A stretch of 64,000 bases of DNA, taken from the NCBI GenBank assembly GCA_903840435.1, contig CAIMFV010000023.1:1-64000 (forward strand), read 5' to 3'. The notes under the pieces are model-generated. The model ran no database searches and had not been told where the DNA came from. It was given only the letters and a program-made list of their open reading frames with translations. This DNA is from an uncultured Caulobacterales bacterium (GTDB taxonomy: Bacteria; Pseudomonadota; Alphaproteobacteria; Caulobacterales; Caulobacteraceae). A program made the translations under genes and the position numbers. Positions 57,901 to 64,000 of this stretch are shown here, in pieces (position 1 is the first letter of the stretch; every line of letters starts with the position of its first letter).

Positions 57901-58310
57901 TGCAACCGCTGGTCGATGGCTGGCACGATACGGGCGACATTGTCGACATCGACGCCGACGGCTTTGTCACCATCAAAGGTCGGGCCAAGCGGTTTGCCAA
58001 GATTGGCGGGGAGATGGTTTCGCTCGGGCAATTAGAAGGCTTGATCGCCGAGGTCATGCCCGACGCCGCGATCGCCGTGGTCGCCACACCTGACCCGCGC
58101 AAGGGTGAGCGGCTCGTGCTCTTCACCACCAAGGGCGGGGTGACGGCGCGGGAGATTGGTCTGGCCTTGCGCAAAAAAGGCGTCTCTGAGCTTGCTGTCC
58201 CGCGCCAGATCGTCGAGATCGACGCTCTGCCTTTGCTGGCCACCGGCAAGCTCAATTACGGTGCCTTGACCCAATTGGCCTTGCAATTTGCCACGGAGAA
58301 GGCCGCATGA
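54909..58310 (+). CDS. LplT-PlsC-acyl-ACP synthetase fusion (lysophospholipid transport and reacylation)
   Basis: The 1133-residue protein joins three parts. Residues ~1-400 are an MFS domain like lysophospholipid flippase LplT. Residues ~430-640 are a PlsC acyltransferase with VNHLSYLDGALIGA (H-x4-D near 456) and FPEGR (near 523). Residues ~650-1130 are an AMP-forming acyl-ACP synthetase with FTSGSEGAPKGVALTH (near 795). E. coli encodes these as lplT and aas, whose summed length (about 1116) is close to this. The product would import lysophospholipid and reacylate it at the inner membrane. The start has GGAGACC upstream. It is controlled from a region with two TetR operators and overlaps the next gene by 4 bp. 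Confidence 0.93.
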   Translation: MSNPFSLLTHQKFAPLFVTNLTGTLNDNLFKTALMILASYGLIHAAHGNAAVLGVAATALFTLPFLLFAGLAGEIADSIDRVVILRWVKAMELVILTVALAGFATASVPLLLGALFLLGVHSSLFVAVKFAILPGAVKQDELLAASSLMEAGGFIAILVGQALAGLVSPALAATLTVGFSLVGLVASFFVTRQPEPEQAALPILNPIKANLGLWGRARRTPKAFRAMLGIAWFYAAGAILLSELAPITRQILGAGPEVVSLFLALFSVGVALGALASNAILKGEVSTRLAPITAAAFALVLFDLAMGLMGYATPQVGANVRAFVATPEAWRILFDVTALAFIGGLFAAPLTAVIQAESPESERARLQAANSLITAFVCVVALSVAGLALKFGMGLAALILALALVAAMVAIAAIVSDPAAILKPVLRLVFKLAFRVEVTGLENLPKDGQPAVLVVNHLSYLDGALIGAVLPGKPAFAVHSAIARAWWMKPVLPLFAAFPVDMTSPLSTRRMVKALKGGQSLVIFPEGRITVTGALMKVFSGPAMVAEKSGAPIIPIHIDGPQYSPFSLLRGKVKRRLFPKVRITIHPAAQIENEGSARHRRQAGAQALYDLMSTAAFASASKDQTLVEALLGARQIHGGGQMILEDVKRAPLTYDRLIIGARVLGRVICAEGEPGDAVGLMLPNVNAAVVAFFGLQSYGRVAAMLNYSAGPQHLSDACRAAGVRRVVTSRAFVAQAKLEGCVTRLESERVAILWLEDLAARISAFDRLAALVADRMGWAGRPVGKASDIAVILFTSGSEGAPKGVALTHQNLLANCHQVAARIDFNPTDKVLNALPMFHAFGLTGATLLPIFNGVRALLYPNPLHYAAVPALAYDASATILFGSDTFLLGYARQAQAYDFYSVRYIFAGAERVKPETADLYMQKFGIRLLEGYGATECAPVIAVNSPMHFKAGTVGRILPGIALALDPVEGVETGGRLRLRGPNIMAGYYLVSDPGRLQPLVDGWHDTGDIVDIDADGFVTIKGRAKRFAKIGGEMVSLGQLEGLIAEVMPDAAIAVVATPDPRKGERLVLFTTKGGVTAREIGLALRKKGVSELAVPRQIVEIDALPLLATGKLNYGALTQLALQFATEKAA

Positions 58311-59023
58311 GTGTCGAGCTTGGCCAGCATATTCGCCTCTTTCGACCCGAAGGCGCTGGTCCCTTCCCGGCCATTGCCCAATTCCACGGTTGCGGGGGCT
58401 TAACGCCCCTGCAGTTCGACTATGCCCAAGCCGCCGTCGCCCAGGGTCTGATCGTGGCTGTGGTCGATTCCTTCACACCGCGCGGCATCGGACGGGTAGA
58501 GGCCACCGCAACCATTTGTACGGGCTTGCGGCTTCGCGGCCGCGAAAGGTCTGCCGATATCGCCACCACCTTGGATTGGCTGGCATTGCAGCCGGGTGTC
58601 GACAGCGCCCGACTGGGGGTGGCGGGCTGGAGCCACGGCGGGTGGAGCGTCATGGAAGCTCTGGCGCACCCCAATCCGCCCGAACGGGTGCGCAACCTTG
58701 CCTTTGTTGGTCTCATCTATCCCTATTGCGGCCTTGCCGCTTCCACGGCGAAAAAGGGGTGGGGGGCGCGGAAGCCGCCCGTCTTTGCCTGCTTGGCTGG
58801 CCGTGATCAGGTGGTGGGACGGCGTGGGCCCTTGGCCGCACTTGCCCGATTGGAGGCCGATGGGATCGGTGTCGAGCGACTAGAGTTTCCCGACGCCACC
58901 CATGCGTTCGACGATCAATTTGCCTCAGACCCCCGCAGCCAATGGCGACCGGACCTGGCGTGCATCGCCCACGACCGTTATGCTAAGGCCGCCGCACGGG
59001 CGCTCGGCTCCATGCGTCGCTGA
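58307..59023 (+). CDS. Dienelactone hydrolase-type alpha/beta hydrolase
   Basis: The 238-residue hydrolase shows the nucleophile elbow GWSHGG (Ser near 108), an acid in LAGRDQVVGRRG and the catalytic His in FPDATHAFDD. These match the dienelactone hydrolase order. It begins inside the stop of the acyltransferase fusion (4-bp overlap), so it is translationally coupled and probably shares TetR control. It may act on lipid or ester by-products; the substrate is unknown. Confidence 0.87.
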   Translation: MSVELGQHIRLFRPEGAGPFPAIAQFHGCGGLTPLQFDYAQAAVAQGLIVAVVDSFTPRGIGRVEATATICTGLRLRGRERSADIATTLDWLALQPGVDSARLGVAGWSHGGWSVMEALAHPNPPERVRNLAFVGLIYPYCGLAASTAKKGWGARKPPVFACLAGRDQVVGRRGPLAALARLEADGIGVERLEFPDATHAFDDQFASDPRSQWRPDLACIAHDRYAKAAARALGSMRR

Positions 59024-59030
59024 AGATGGT

Positions 59031-59450
59031 TTAGAATTTAAACGCGGTTTCCAGATGGACGCGCGGCTGGGTATCTTCCGGCGTCACCTTTTGCGGTTGG
59101 GCTAATTTATCGCCCAGCCCGACCGTGCCGCCGACGCGGATATTCGGCGTCAGTTTCACAAAGGCCCCGGCCTTAACATCCTTCCAAGCCATGTCGCGAC
59201 CCAAGGGTTGCTCCATGTCGAGCTTCAGGCCCCAACGGTTTCCGGCACCGAGTTGGAAGGTGTGATGATCGGGCTTGATGGACCAAGGACCGGTTGGATC
59301 CACGTCGCCGGTGAAATTTGGCTGCGGCGTGGTTGACTGGGTCGGGGCGGTTTGGGTGGTCTGAGCGTGGGGATCGGCATAGGCGAGCGTCGCCGCTCCC
59401 GAAACCAGGAGCGCAACCGCCAGACTGGCAATGTGCGCAACGCCACGCAT
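59031..59450 (-). CDS. ntrZ: NtrZ-family periplasmic regulatory protein
   Basis: The 139-residue secreted protein has a signal peptide ending near LAYADP (residue 26). A Thr/Gln/Pro-rich linker and a small beta-rich domain ending TQPRVHLETAFKF follow. That ending and the overall layout resemble NtrZ of Caulobacter crescentus, a periplasmic modulator of the NtrY sensor kinase. The family is essentially limited to Caulobacterales, which helps place the organism. No ntrYX genes are in the window. The assignment is from memory of the family. Confidence 0.7.
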   Translation of the reverse strand: MRGVAHIASLAVALLVSGAATLAYADPHAQTTQTAPTQSTTPQPNFTGDVDPTGPWSIKPDHHTFQLGAGNRWGLKLDMEQPLGRDMAWKDVKAGAFVKLTPNIRVGGTVGLGDKLAQPQKVTPEDTQPRVHLETAFKF

Positions 59451-59831
59451 TGGCTATCGAGCCCTTCCCCAAAATCGATGTTCGCCGCTTCTGTCACAGA
59501 AACCCGACAGATTTACGACCACGTCGACACTCTATCCCATCATTCTGACTGAGGGATTAATCCGATTGGGCTTTAGCGGTCAAATTGTATCAATCGTTTG
59601 CGGGCATTCAGGCGGGGCCTGTGTCCAGCTTGACACGGTTTGCCGTCAGCCTTGAAGTCCGCCGTAAAAGGAGGTCCGCCGCGATTGGCGGCGTGCGTCG
59701 CCGCACCTCACCTCAATTCCGCCTTGGAGTGGGCACAAGGTTGATATAGAGCAGACGGCTATTCGCGGCAAAGCGCGCGACCGCGGGACGAAAGACGTCC
59801 GTAGGGGCGGACGGCTGAGGAGCATGTGACG
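59451..59831. other. Intergenic region between ntrZ and the DUF3576 gene
   Basis: No gene is seen in these ~380 bp. TTGACA at 59630-59635, with CTTGAA 16 bp downstream, is a weak promoter candidate on the plus strand. GAGGAG at 59817-59822 is the ribosome site of the next gene. Confidence 0.4.
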
Positions 59832-60296
59832 ATGGCGGGACTTGGTAAGGTGGCCTTGGCGGCGACGGCGGCGGTGTGGCTTGCGGGGTGCTCGCATATC
59901 GGCCTCGGCGCGGCGCAACCGCCCAATCCGTTCCACACCCAGTCCAAGGCGAACCCGCAGACCTCGATTGGCGTCAATGCCTTTTTGTGGCGCGCCTCGC
60001 TCGACACCTTGGCCTTTATGCCCTTGGCGTCAGCCGACCCCTATGGCGGCGTCATTATTACCGATTGGTATGTCAATCCTGAAAAGCCTGACGAGCGGTT
60101 CAAAGCCACGGTCTACATCCTTGACACCCGCCTGCGCGCCGATGGTCTCGCCGTGACGGTCAATAAGCAGGTGAAGGATGCGACGGGGTCGTGGGTCAAT
60201 ACCGCCGTGTCTGCCCAGACCGATGTCGATATGGAAAATGCCATTTTGACCAAGGCGCGGCAGCTCAGGCTCTCGACGATCGACCAGAAGGGCTGA
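59832..60296 (+). CDS. DUF3576 lipoprotein
   Basis: The 154-residue protein has a lipoprotein signal, VALAATAAVWLAGCSH (lipobox Cys near 20). The conserved DUF3576 body follows: IGVNAFLWRASLDTLAFMPL, then DPYGGVIITDWY. It commonly precedes leuS-lptE-holA in alphaproteobacteria, as here, and may serve the cell envelope; the function is unknown. ATG 59832 is chosen because GAGGAG lies 9 bp upstream; GTG 59826 is too close to it. Confidence 0.88.
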   Translation: MAGLGKVALAATAAVWLAGCSHIGLGAAQPPNPFHTQSKANPQTSIGVNAFLWRASLDTLAFMPLASADPYGGVIITDWYVNPEKPDERFKATVYILDTRLRADGLAVTVNKQVKDATGSWVNTAVSAQTDVDMENAILTKARQLRLSTIDQKG

Positions 60297-60308
60297 TAGG
60301 TCGACCCC

Positions 60309-62912
60309 ATGGGTCGTTATAATCCAAAGGTCGCCGAGCCCCGCTGGCGTCAGCGGTGGGACGAGGCAGAAAGTTTTGTCGTCCGGGACACAGCGGACAG
60401 CGCGGCCGCTCCGCGGCCCAAATACTATGTCTTGGAAATGTTCCCCTATCCGTCGGGGCGCATCCATATCGGCCATGTGCGCAACTACACCATGGGCGAT
60501 GTCGTGGCGCGGTTTAAGCGCGCCCAAGGCTTTGACGTGCTCCATCCGATGGGCTGGGATGCGTTTGGTATGCCTGCTGAGAATGCCGCCATGGAAAAGG
60601 GCGTGCATCCCAAGGGCTGGACCTATGACAATATCGCAGCCATGCGCACGCCCCTGAAGCAATTGGGCCTGTCCATCGACTGGACGCGCGAGTTTGCCAC
60701 CTGCGATCCGGACTATTACGGCCAAGAACAAAAGATCTTCCTCGATCTCTACCGACGGGGCCTCGCCTATCGGCGCGAGGGCGTGGTCAACTGGGATCCG
60801 GTCGACATGACCGTGCTTGCCAATGAGCAGGTCATCGACGGTCGGGGATGGCGCTCCGGCGCCCTGGTGGAAAAGCGCAAGTTGACCCAATGGTTCTTGC
60901 GCATCACCGCCTATGCTGATGACCTGATCGACAGTTTGCAGACCCTGGATCGCTGGCCGGAAAAGGTCCGGCTGATGCAGGAAAACTGGATCGGGCGCAG
61001 CCAAGGTCTGAAGTTTCACTTCACCACCACATCGGGCGCGCCTGCAGGCTTTGATGCCATCGAGGTTTATACCACCCGGCCGGACACCTTGTTTGGGGCG
61101 AGCTTTGTCGGCGTCGCCGCCGACCACCCCTTAGCGGTCGCCTTGGCCGCCCAGAACCCTGACATTGCCGAATTTGTCGCCAAGTGTCGCCAAGGCGGCG
61201 CGTCTGAGGTCGAGATCGAGGTCGGCGAGAAGCTCGGCATGCCGACCGGCGTCTCTGTGCGCCACCCGTTCCAGCCTGAGATTGAACTGCCGGTCTGGAT
61301 CGCTAACTTCATCTTGATGGATTACGGAACGGGAGCGATCTTCGGCTGTCCCGCCCATGATCAACGCGACCTCGACTTTGCCCGCAAGTACGACCTGCCC
61401 GTGCGTCCCGTGGTTTTGCCGCCAGGCGCCGAGGCGAGCCGCTTTGCGGTGGCGGACGAGGCCTATGTCGGACCTGGGAAACTCTATAATTCGCAGTTCC
61501 TGGATGGGCTTGGCATAGAAGAGGCCAAGCGCGCCGCCATCGCCCGCATTGAGGCGCAAGGCCAGGGCCAAGGGGCCACAGTCTATCGCCTGCGAGATTG
61601 GGGCGTGTCGCGGCAACGATATTGGGGCTGTCCGATCCCGATGATCCACTGCCCAAGCTGTGGGGTGGTTCCGGTGCCGGACTCAGACCTGCCGGTGCTC
61701 TTGCCTGACGATGTGCAATTTGATCGGCCGGGTAATCCCTTATTGCGCCACCCGACGTGGCGCCACGTCGCCTGCCCGACCTGTGGCAGCCCAGCGGAGC
61801 GCGAGACCGACACCTTCGACACCTTTGTCGATTCGAGTTGGTATTTCGCCCGCTTTGCCAGTCCCCATTCCAAAGACCCGGTTGATCGCGCCTCTGCCGA
61901 CAAGTGGCTGCCGGTTGACCAATATATTGGCGGGGTCGAGCACGCGGTTTTGCACCTCCTCTATGCCCGCTTCTTCACCCGTGCACTCAAAGAGCAAGGT
62001 TGGGTGGGTGTGAAGGAGCCATTTGCCGGCTTGTTCACCCAAGGCATGGTGACCCACGAAACCTATCGGGCGCCGTCGGATGGCCGCTGGCTGTCGCCTG
62101 CTGAGCTGGAAGCCCGGCCCGGCGGTGGTTTTGTGGTCGTCGAAACCGGTGAGGCGGTTGAGGCCTGCGGCGTCGAAAAGATGTCGAAGTCGAAGAAAAA
62201 TGTCGTCGCGCCCGAGGATATTTTCGAGCAGTACGGTGTTGATGCGACCCGTCTGTTTGTCATGTCAGACTCTCCCCCCGAGCGCGATGTGCAATGGTCG
62301 ACGGCGGGGGTCGAGGGGGCGTGGCGCTTGATCCAGAGGATCTGGGCCGAGTTCGACGCCCAGCCGGACGGTCCGTTTCGGGCGCCTGACCTGTCAGCCG
62401 ATGGCCTCGGTTTGCGCCGCGCGACCCATAGGCTGGCGGCCCAGGTGACAGAGGCGGTTTCCGCCTTCCGGTTCAATCTGGCCGTGGCGCGGATGCACGA
62501 AATGATGGCGGCGCTGCGGGCCCATCCGGCCGAGGGCGCGTCGCCCTCGCACTTGGCCGCCCGACACGAAGCCTTGTCCTATCTGGCGCGGCTGATCGCC
62601 CCCTTTACGCCCCATCTGGCGGAAGAGTGCTGGGCTCGCCTTGGCGAGCAAGGCATGGTGGTCGACGCGCCCTGGCCTGAAGCCGACCCAAGCCTGACTG
62701 AAGACGATGAGGCGGTGCTGGCTGTACAGGTCAATGGCAAGCGTCGGGGCGAAATTCGCGCCGCCCGGGGTTTGGCCGATGCGCAGATTGAGGCGGTAGC
62801 GCTTGCAGACGCCGACGTTCAGCGTCACCTTGAGGGCTTGGTGGTCCGCAAGGTGATTGTGGTGAAGGATCGCATCGTCAACATCGTCGCGGTGCCGAAA
62901 TCACCAGATTGA
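60309..62912 (+). CDS. leuS: Leucyl-tRNA synthetase
   Basis: The 867-residue class Ia aminoacyl-tRNA synthetase has the HIGH signature at residues 53-56 ([13 protein letters not shown]) and KMSKS at about 624-628. An editing CP1 domain lies between them ([16 protein letters not shown]). Zinc-type cysteines appear in [12 protein letters not shown] and [11 protein letters not shown]. It starts 12 bp after the DUF3576 gene and runs into lptE. Confidence 0.97.
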   Translation: MGRYNPKVAEPRWRQRWDEAESFVVRDTADSAAAPRPKYYVLEMFPYPSGRIHIGHVRNYTMGDVVARFKRAQGFDVLHPMGWDAFGMPAENAAMEKGVHPKGWTYDNIAAMRTPLKQLGLSIDWTREFATCDPDYYGQEQKIFLDLYRRGLAYRREGVVNWDPVDMTVLANEQVIDGRGWRSGALVEKRKLTQWFLRITAYADDLIDSLQTLDRWPEKVRLMQENWIGRSQGLKFHFTTTSGAPAGFDAIEVYTTRPDTLFGASFVGVAADHPLAVALAAQNPDIAEFVAKCRQGGASEVEIEVGEKLGMPTGVSVRHPFQPEIELPVWIANFILMDYGTGAIFGCPAHDQRDLDFARKYDLPVRPVVLPPGAEASRFAVADEAYVGPGKLYNSQFLDGLGIEEAKRAAIARIEAQGQGQGATVYRLRDWGVSRQRYWGCPIPMIHCPSCGVVPVPDSDLPVLLPDDVQFDRPGNPLLRHPTWRHVACPTCGSPAERETDTFDTFVDSSWYFARFASPHSKDPVDRASADKWLPVDQYIGGVEHAVLHLLYARFFTRALKEQGWVGVKEPFAGLFTQGMVTHETYRAPSDGRWLSPAELEARPGGGFVVVETGEAVEACGVEKMSKSKKNVVAPEDIFEQYGVDATRLFVMSDSPPERDVQWSTAGVEGAWRLIQRIWAEFDAQPDGPFRAPDLSADGLGLRRATHRLAAQVTEAVSAFRFNLAVARMHEMMAALRAHPAEGASPSHLAARHEALSYLARLIAPFTPHLAEECWARLGEQGMVVDAPWPEADPSLTEDDEAVLAVQVNGKRRGEIRAARGLADAQIEAVALADADVQRHLEGLVVRKVIVVKDRIVNIVAVPKSPD

Positions 62913-62923
62913 GCGAGGAAAAG

Positions 62924-63427
62924 ATGCGCTGGCGCTTTTCTAGGACCATGGGGATCGGGCTTGCCACCCTGAGCTTGAGCGGCTGTGGCTTTACCCCCCT
63001 CTACGGTCATCAAGGCGTCGTGCAGGGTCTCGAAAATGTCCAAGTGGTGCTGGGCGAACATTCTCGCGACGGCTTTTTGGTAGTCGAGCAGCTGAATGAT
63101 CAGTTGGGCCGTCACCATACGGACGGGGCGCTGAAGCTTGGGCTCAAGGTCTATTCCCGACGGGTGCCGCGCGGCGTGCGGGTGAACAATATCGCCAATC
63201 GCTACGAATTGACCATGACGGTTGTCTATGAGCTTTCCGACGCCGCCACGACCCACGTTCTGACCCACGATCAGTTCGAAGTGTCCGCCACCTATGACTC
63301 GGCCGACCAACCCTATGCCGGGGTTGCCGCTGAACAGGATGGCGAGCAAAGGGCGGCAGGCTTAGCGGCCGATCAGCTTCGGCTGCGATTGGCGAGGTTT
63401 TTCGCCCAACACGGCCATACCCCGTGA
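62924..63427 (+). CDS. lptE: LPS assembly lipoprotein LptE
   Basis: The 167-residue outer-membrane lipoprotein plugs the LptD barrel for lipopolysaccharide insertion. The signal and lipobox are ATLSLSGCGFTPLYG (Cys near 22), with the GFTPLYG sequence common to alphaproteobacterial LptE. ATG 62924 follows GAGGAAAA; an in-frame TTG at 62909 overlaps leuS and is less likely. Its stop overlaps the holA GTG start. Confidence 0.92.
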   Translation: MRWRFSRTMGIGLATLSLSGCGFTPLYGHQGVVQGLENVQVVLGEHSRDGFLVVEQLNDQLGRHHTDGALKLGLKVYSRRVPRGVRVNNIANRYELTMTVVYELSDAATTHVLTHDQFEVSATYDSADQPYAGVAAEQDGEQRAAGLAADQLRLRLARFFAQHGHTP

Positions 63428-64000
63428 TCTTGTCGAAGCGGGCCGACGTGGAGCGCTTTCTGGCGCGCCCGCCGCCCGAAGTGGCTGTTTGCCTGATCCA
63501 CGGCCGCGACCGAGGCGGTGTGAAGGAGCGGGCCGACGCCCTGGCCGCCAAGGTGACGGCCTCGCCAGACGATCCGTTTGATGTGGCGCGGCTGACCGAA
63601 ACCGACCTGGACGGCGACCCGGCTCGGCTTATCGATGAATTGTCGGCGCTGTCCCTGATGGGTGGTCGGCGCCTGGTGCGCCTGAAATTGAGCGGTGATA
63701 AGGCCGGGCCCGAGAAGGTCGCCGCAGAAGCGGTCAAGGCCCATTTGGAGGGTAGTCTTAATCCCGACGCCTTTTTTTTGATCGAGGCCGGTGCGCTGGA
63801 GCGCGCATCTTCCTTGCGCAAGGTCTGTGAGGCGGCCAAGGCCGCAGCGACCCTGCCCATCTATGAGGACGAGGTCGGCGATGTGGCGCGGTTCGTCCGC
63901 GAGGCTCTGGCTGCGGATCGGGTCGGCTTGAGCCAAGAGGCCATGGACATTTTTGTCGCCCGCCTGCCCAAGGAGCGCGGCGTCATGCGTCAGGAAATTG
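63424..64000 (+). CDS. holA: DNA polymerase III delta subunit (partial, runs off the right edge)
   Basis: The frame starts at GTG 63424, overlapping the lptE stop, and is open for 192 codons to the window end. Family features include CLIHGRDRGGVKERAD (the degenerate nucleotide-binding loop), DPFDVARLTETDLDGDPARL and GGRRLVRLKLSGDK. HolA opens the sliding clamp within the clamp-loader complex. The position after leuS-lptE is conserved in alphaproteobacteria. Confidence 0.93.
   Translation, partial: MILSKRADVERFLARPPPEVAVCLIHGRDRGGVKERADALAAKVTASPDDPFDVARLTETDLDGDPARLIDELSALSLMGGRRLVRLKLSGDKAGPEKVAAEAVKAHLEGSLNPDAFFLIEAGALERASSLRKVCEAAKAAATLPIYEDEVGDVARFVREALAADRVGLSQEAMDIFVARLPKERGVMRQEI

Noticed and set aside
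63144-63936. Long minus-strand open frames over lptE and holA
   Set aside because: They are shadows of GC-rich genes on the plus strand and resemble no protein family.

Overview
The window is a chromosomal segment of an alphaproteobacterium, most likely from Caulobacterales or a close relative. The evidence is an NtrZ-type periplasmic protein, a pilA-cpaABCDEF-tadBC pilus locus in Caulobacter-like order, the acnA/ccmAB neighbourhood, the DUF3576-leuS-lptE-holA order, and GC-rich coding DNA with extensive 4-bp gene overlaps. No rRNA or tRNA gene was recognised. The species cannot be named from sequence alone.

Region 1-3.5 kb is plastic. It holds the 3' end of an IS30-family transposase, three 117-bp palindromic repeats, a LysR/aldo-keto reductase divergent pair with four 13-bp tandem repeats between them, a decayed molybdenum hydroxylase tail, and an AT-rich patch with a small membrane protein. 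Region 3.5-10.7 kb is housekeeping: a DUF1223 protein, aconitase, ccmA-ccmB, a MAPEG protein, an acetyltransferase and asd. Region 10.8-15.9 kb is a complete, compact type II-C CRISPR-Cas system: a 7-repeat array, cas2, cas1, a 1063-codon cas9 with all nuclease residues, and a tracrRNA that I located from its anti-repeat and terminator.

Region 15.9-20.7 kb carries an orphan exbD, a WD40-like protein and a three-gene cell-wall operon (M17 aminopeptidase, NlpC/P60, mtgA). Region 20.8-33.5 kb is a Tad pilus locus: a TadD-like TPR protein, tadC, tadB, cpaF, cpaE, cpaD, cpaC, cpaB, cpaA and three Flp-type pilins, two of them near-identical products of a ~672-bp tandem duplication. A secreted Tyr/Pro/Gln-rich protein follows. 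Region 33.5-43.8 kb holds pyrF, marC, fmt, truA, dapE, a cupin, yaaA, a patatin, an HTH-citrate synthase fusion and a CDF metal transporter.

Region 43.8-49.1 kb is a four-gene operon that I read as a sulfoquinovose monooxygenase (sulfo-SMO) pathway: aldo-keto reductase, flavin-dependent monooxygenase, GH31 sulfoquinovosidase and MFS transporter. Just upstream (49.2-54.2 kb) is a dabB-dabA inorganic carbon uptake operon with a divergent LysR regulator. At 54.2-59.0 kb a TetR regulator with two clear 15-bp operators faces a three-domain LplT-PlsC-acyl-ACP synthetase fusion and a coupled hydrolase. The right end carries ntrZ, a DUF3576 lipoprotein, leuS, lptE and the start of holA.

Together the sulfoquinovose and bicarbonate loci fit life beside algae or cyanobacteria, whose sulfolipid supplies sulfoquinovose. 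That ecological reading is inference.
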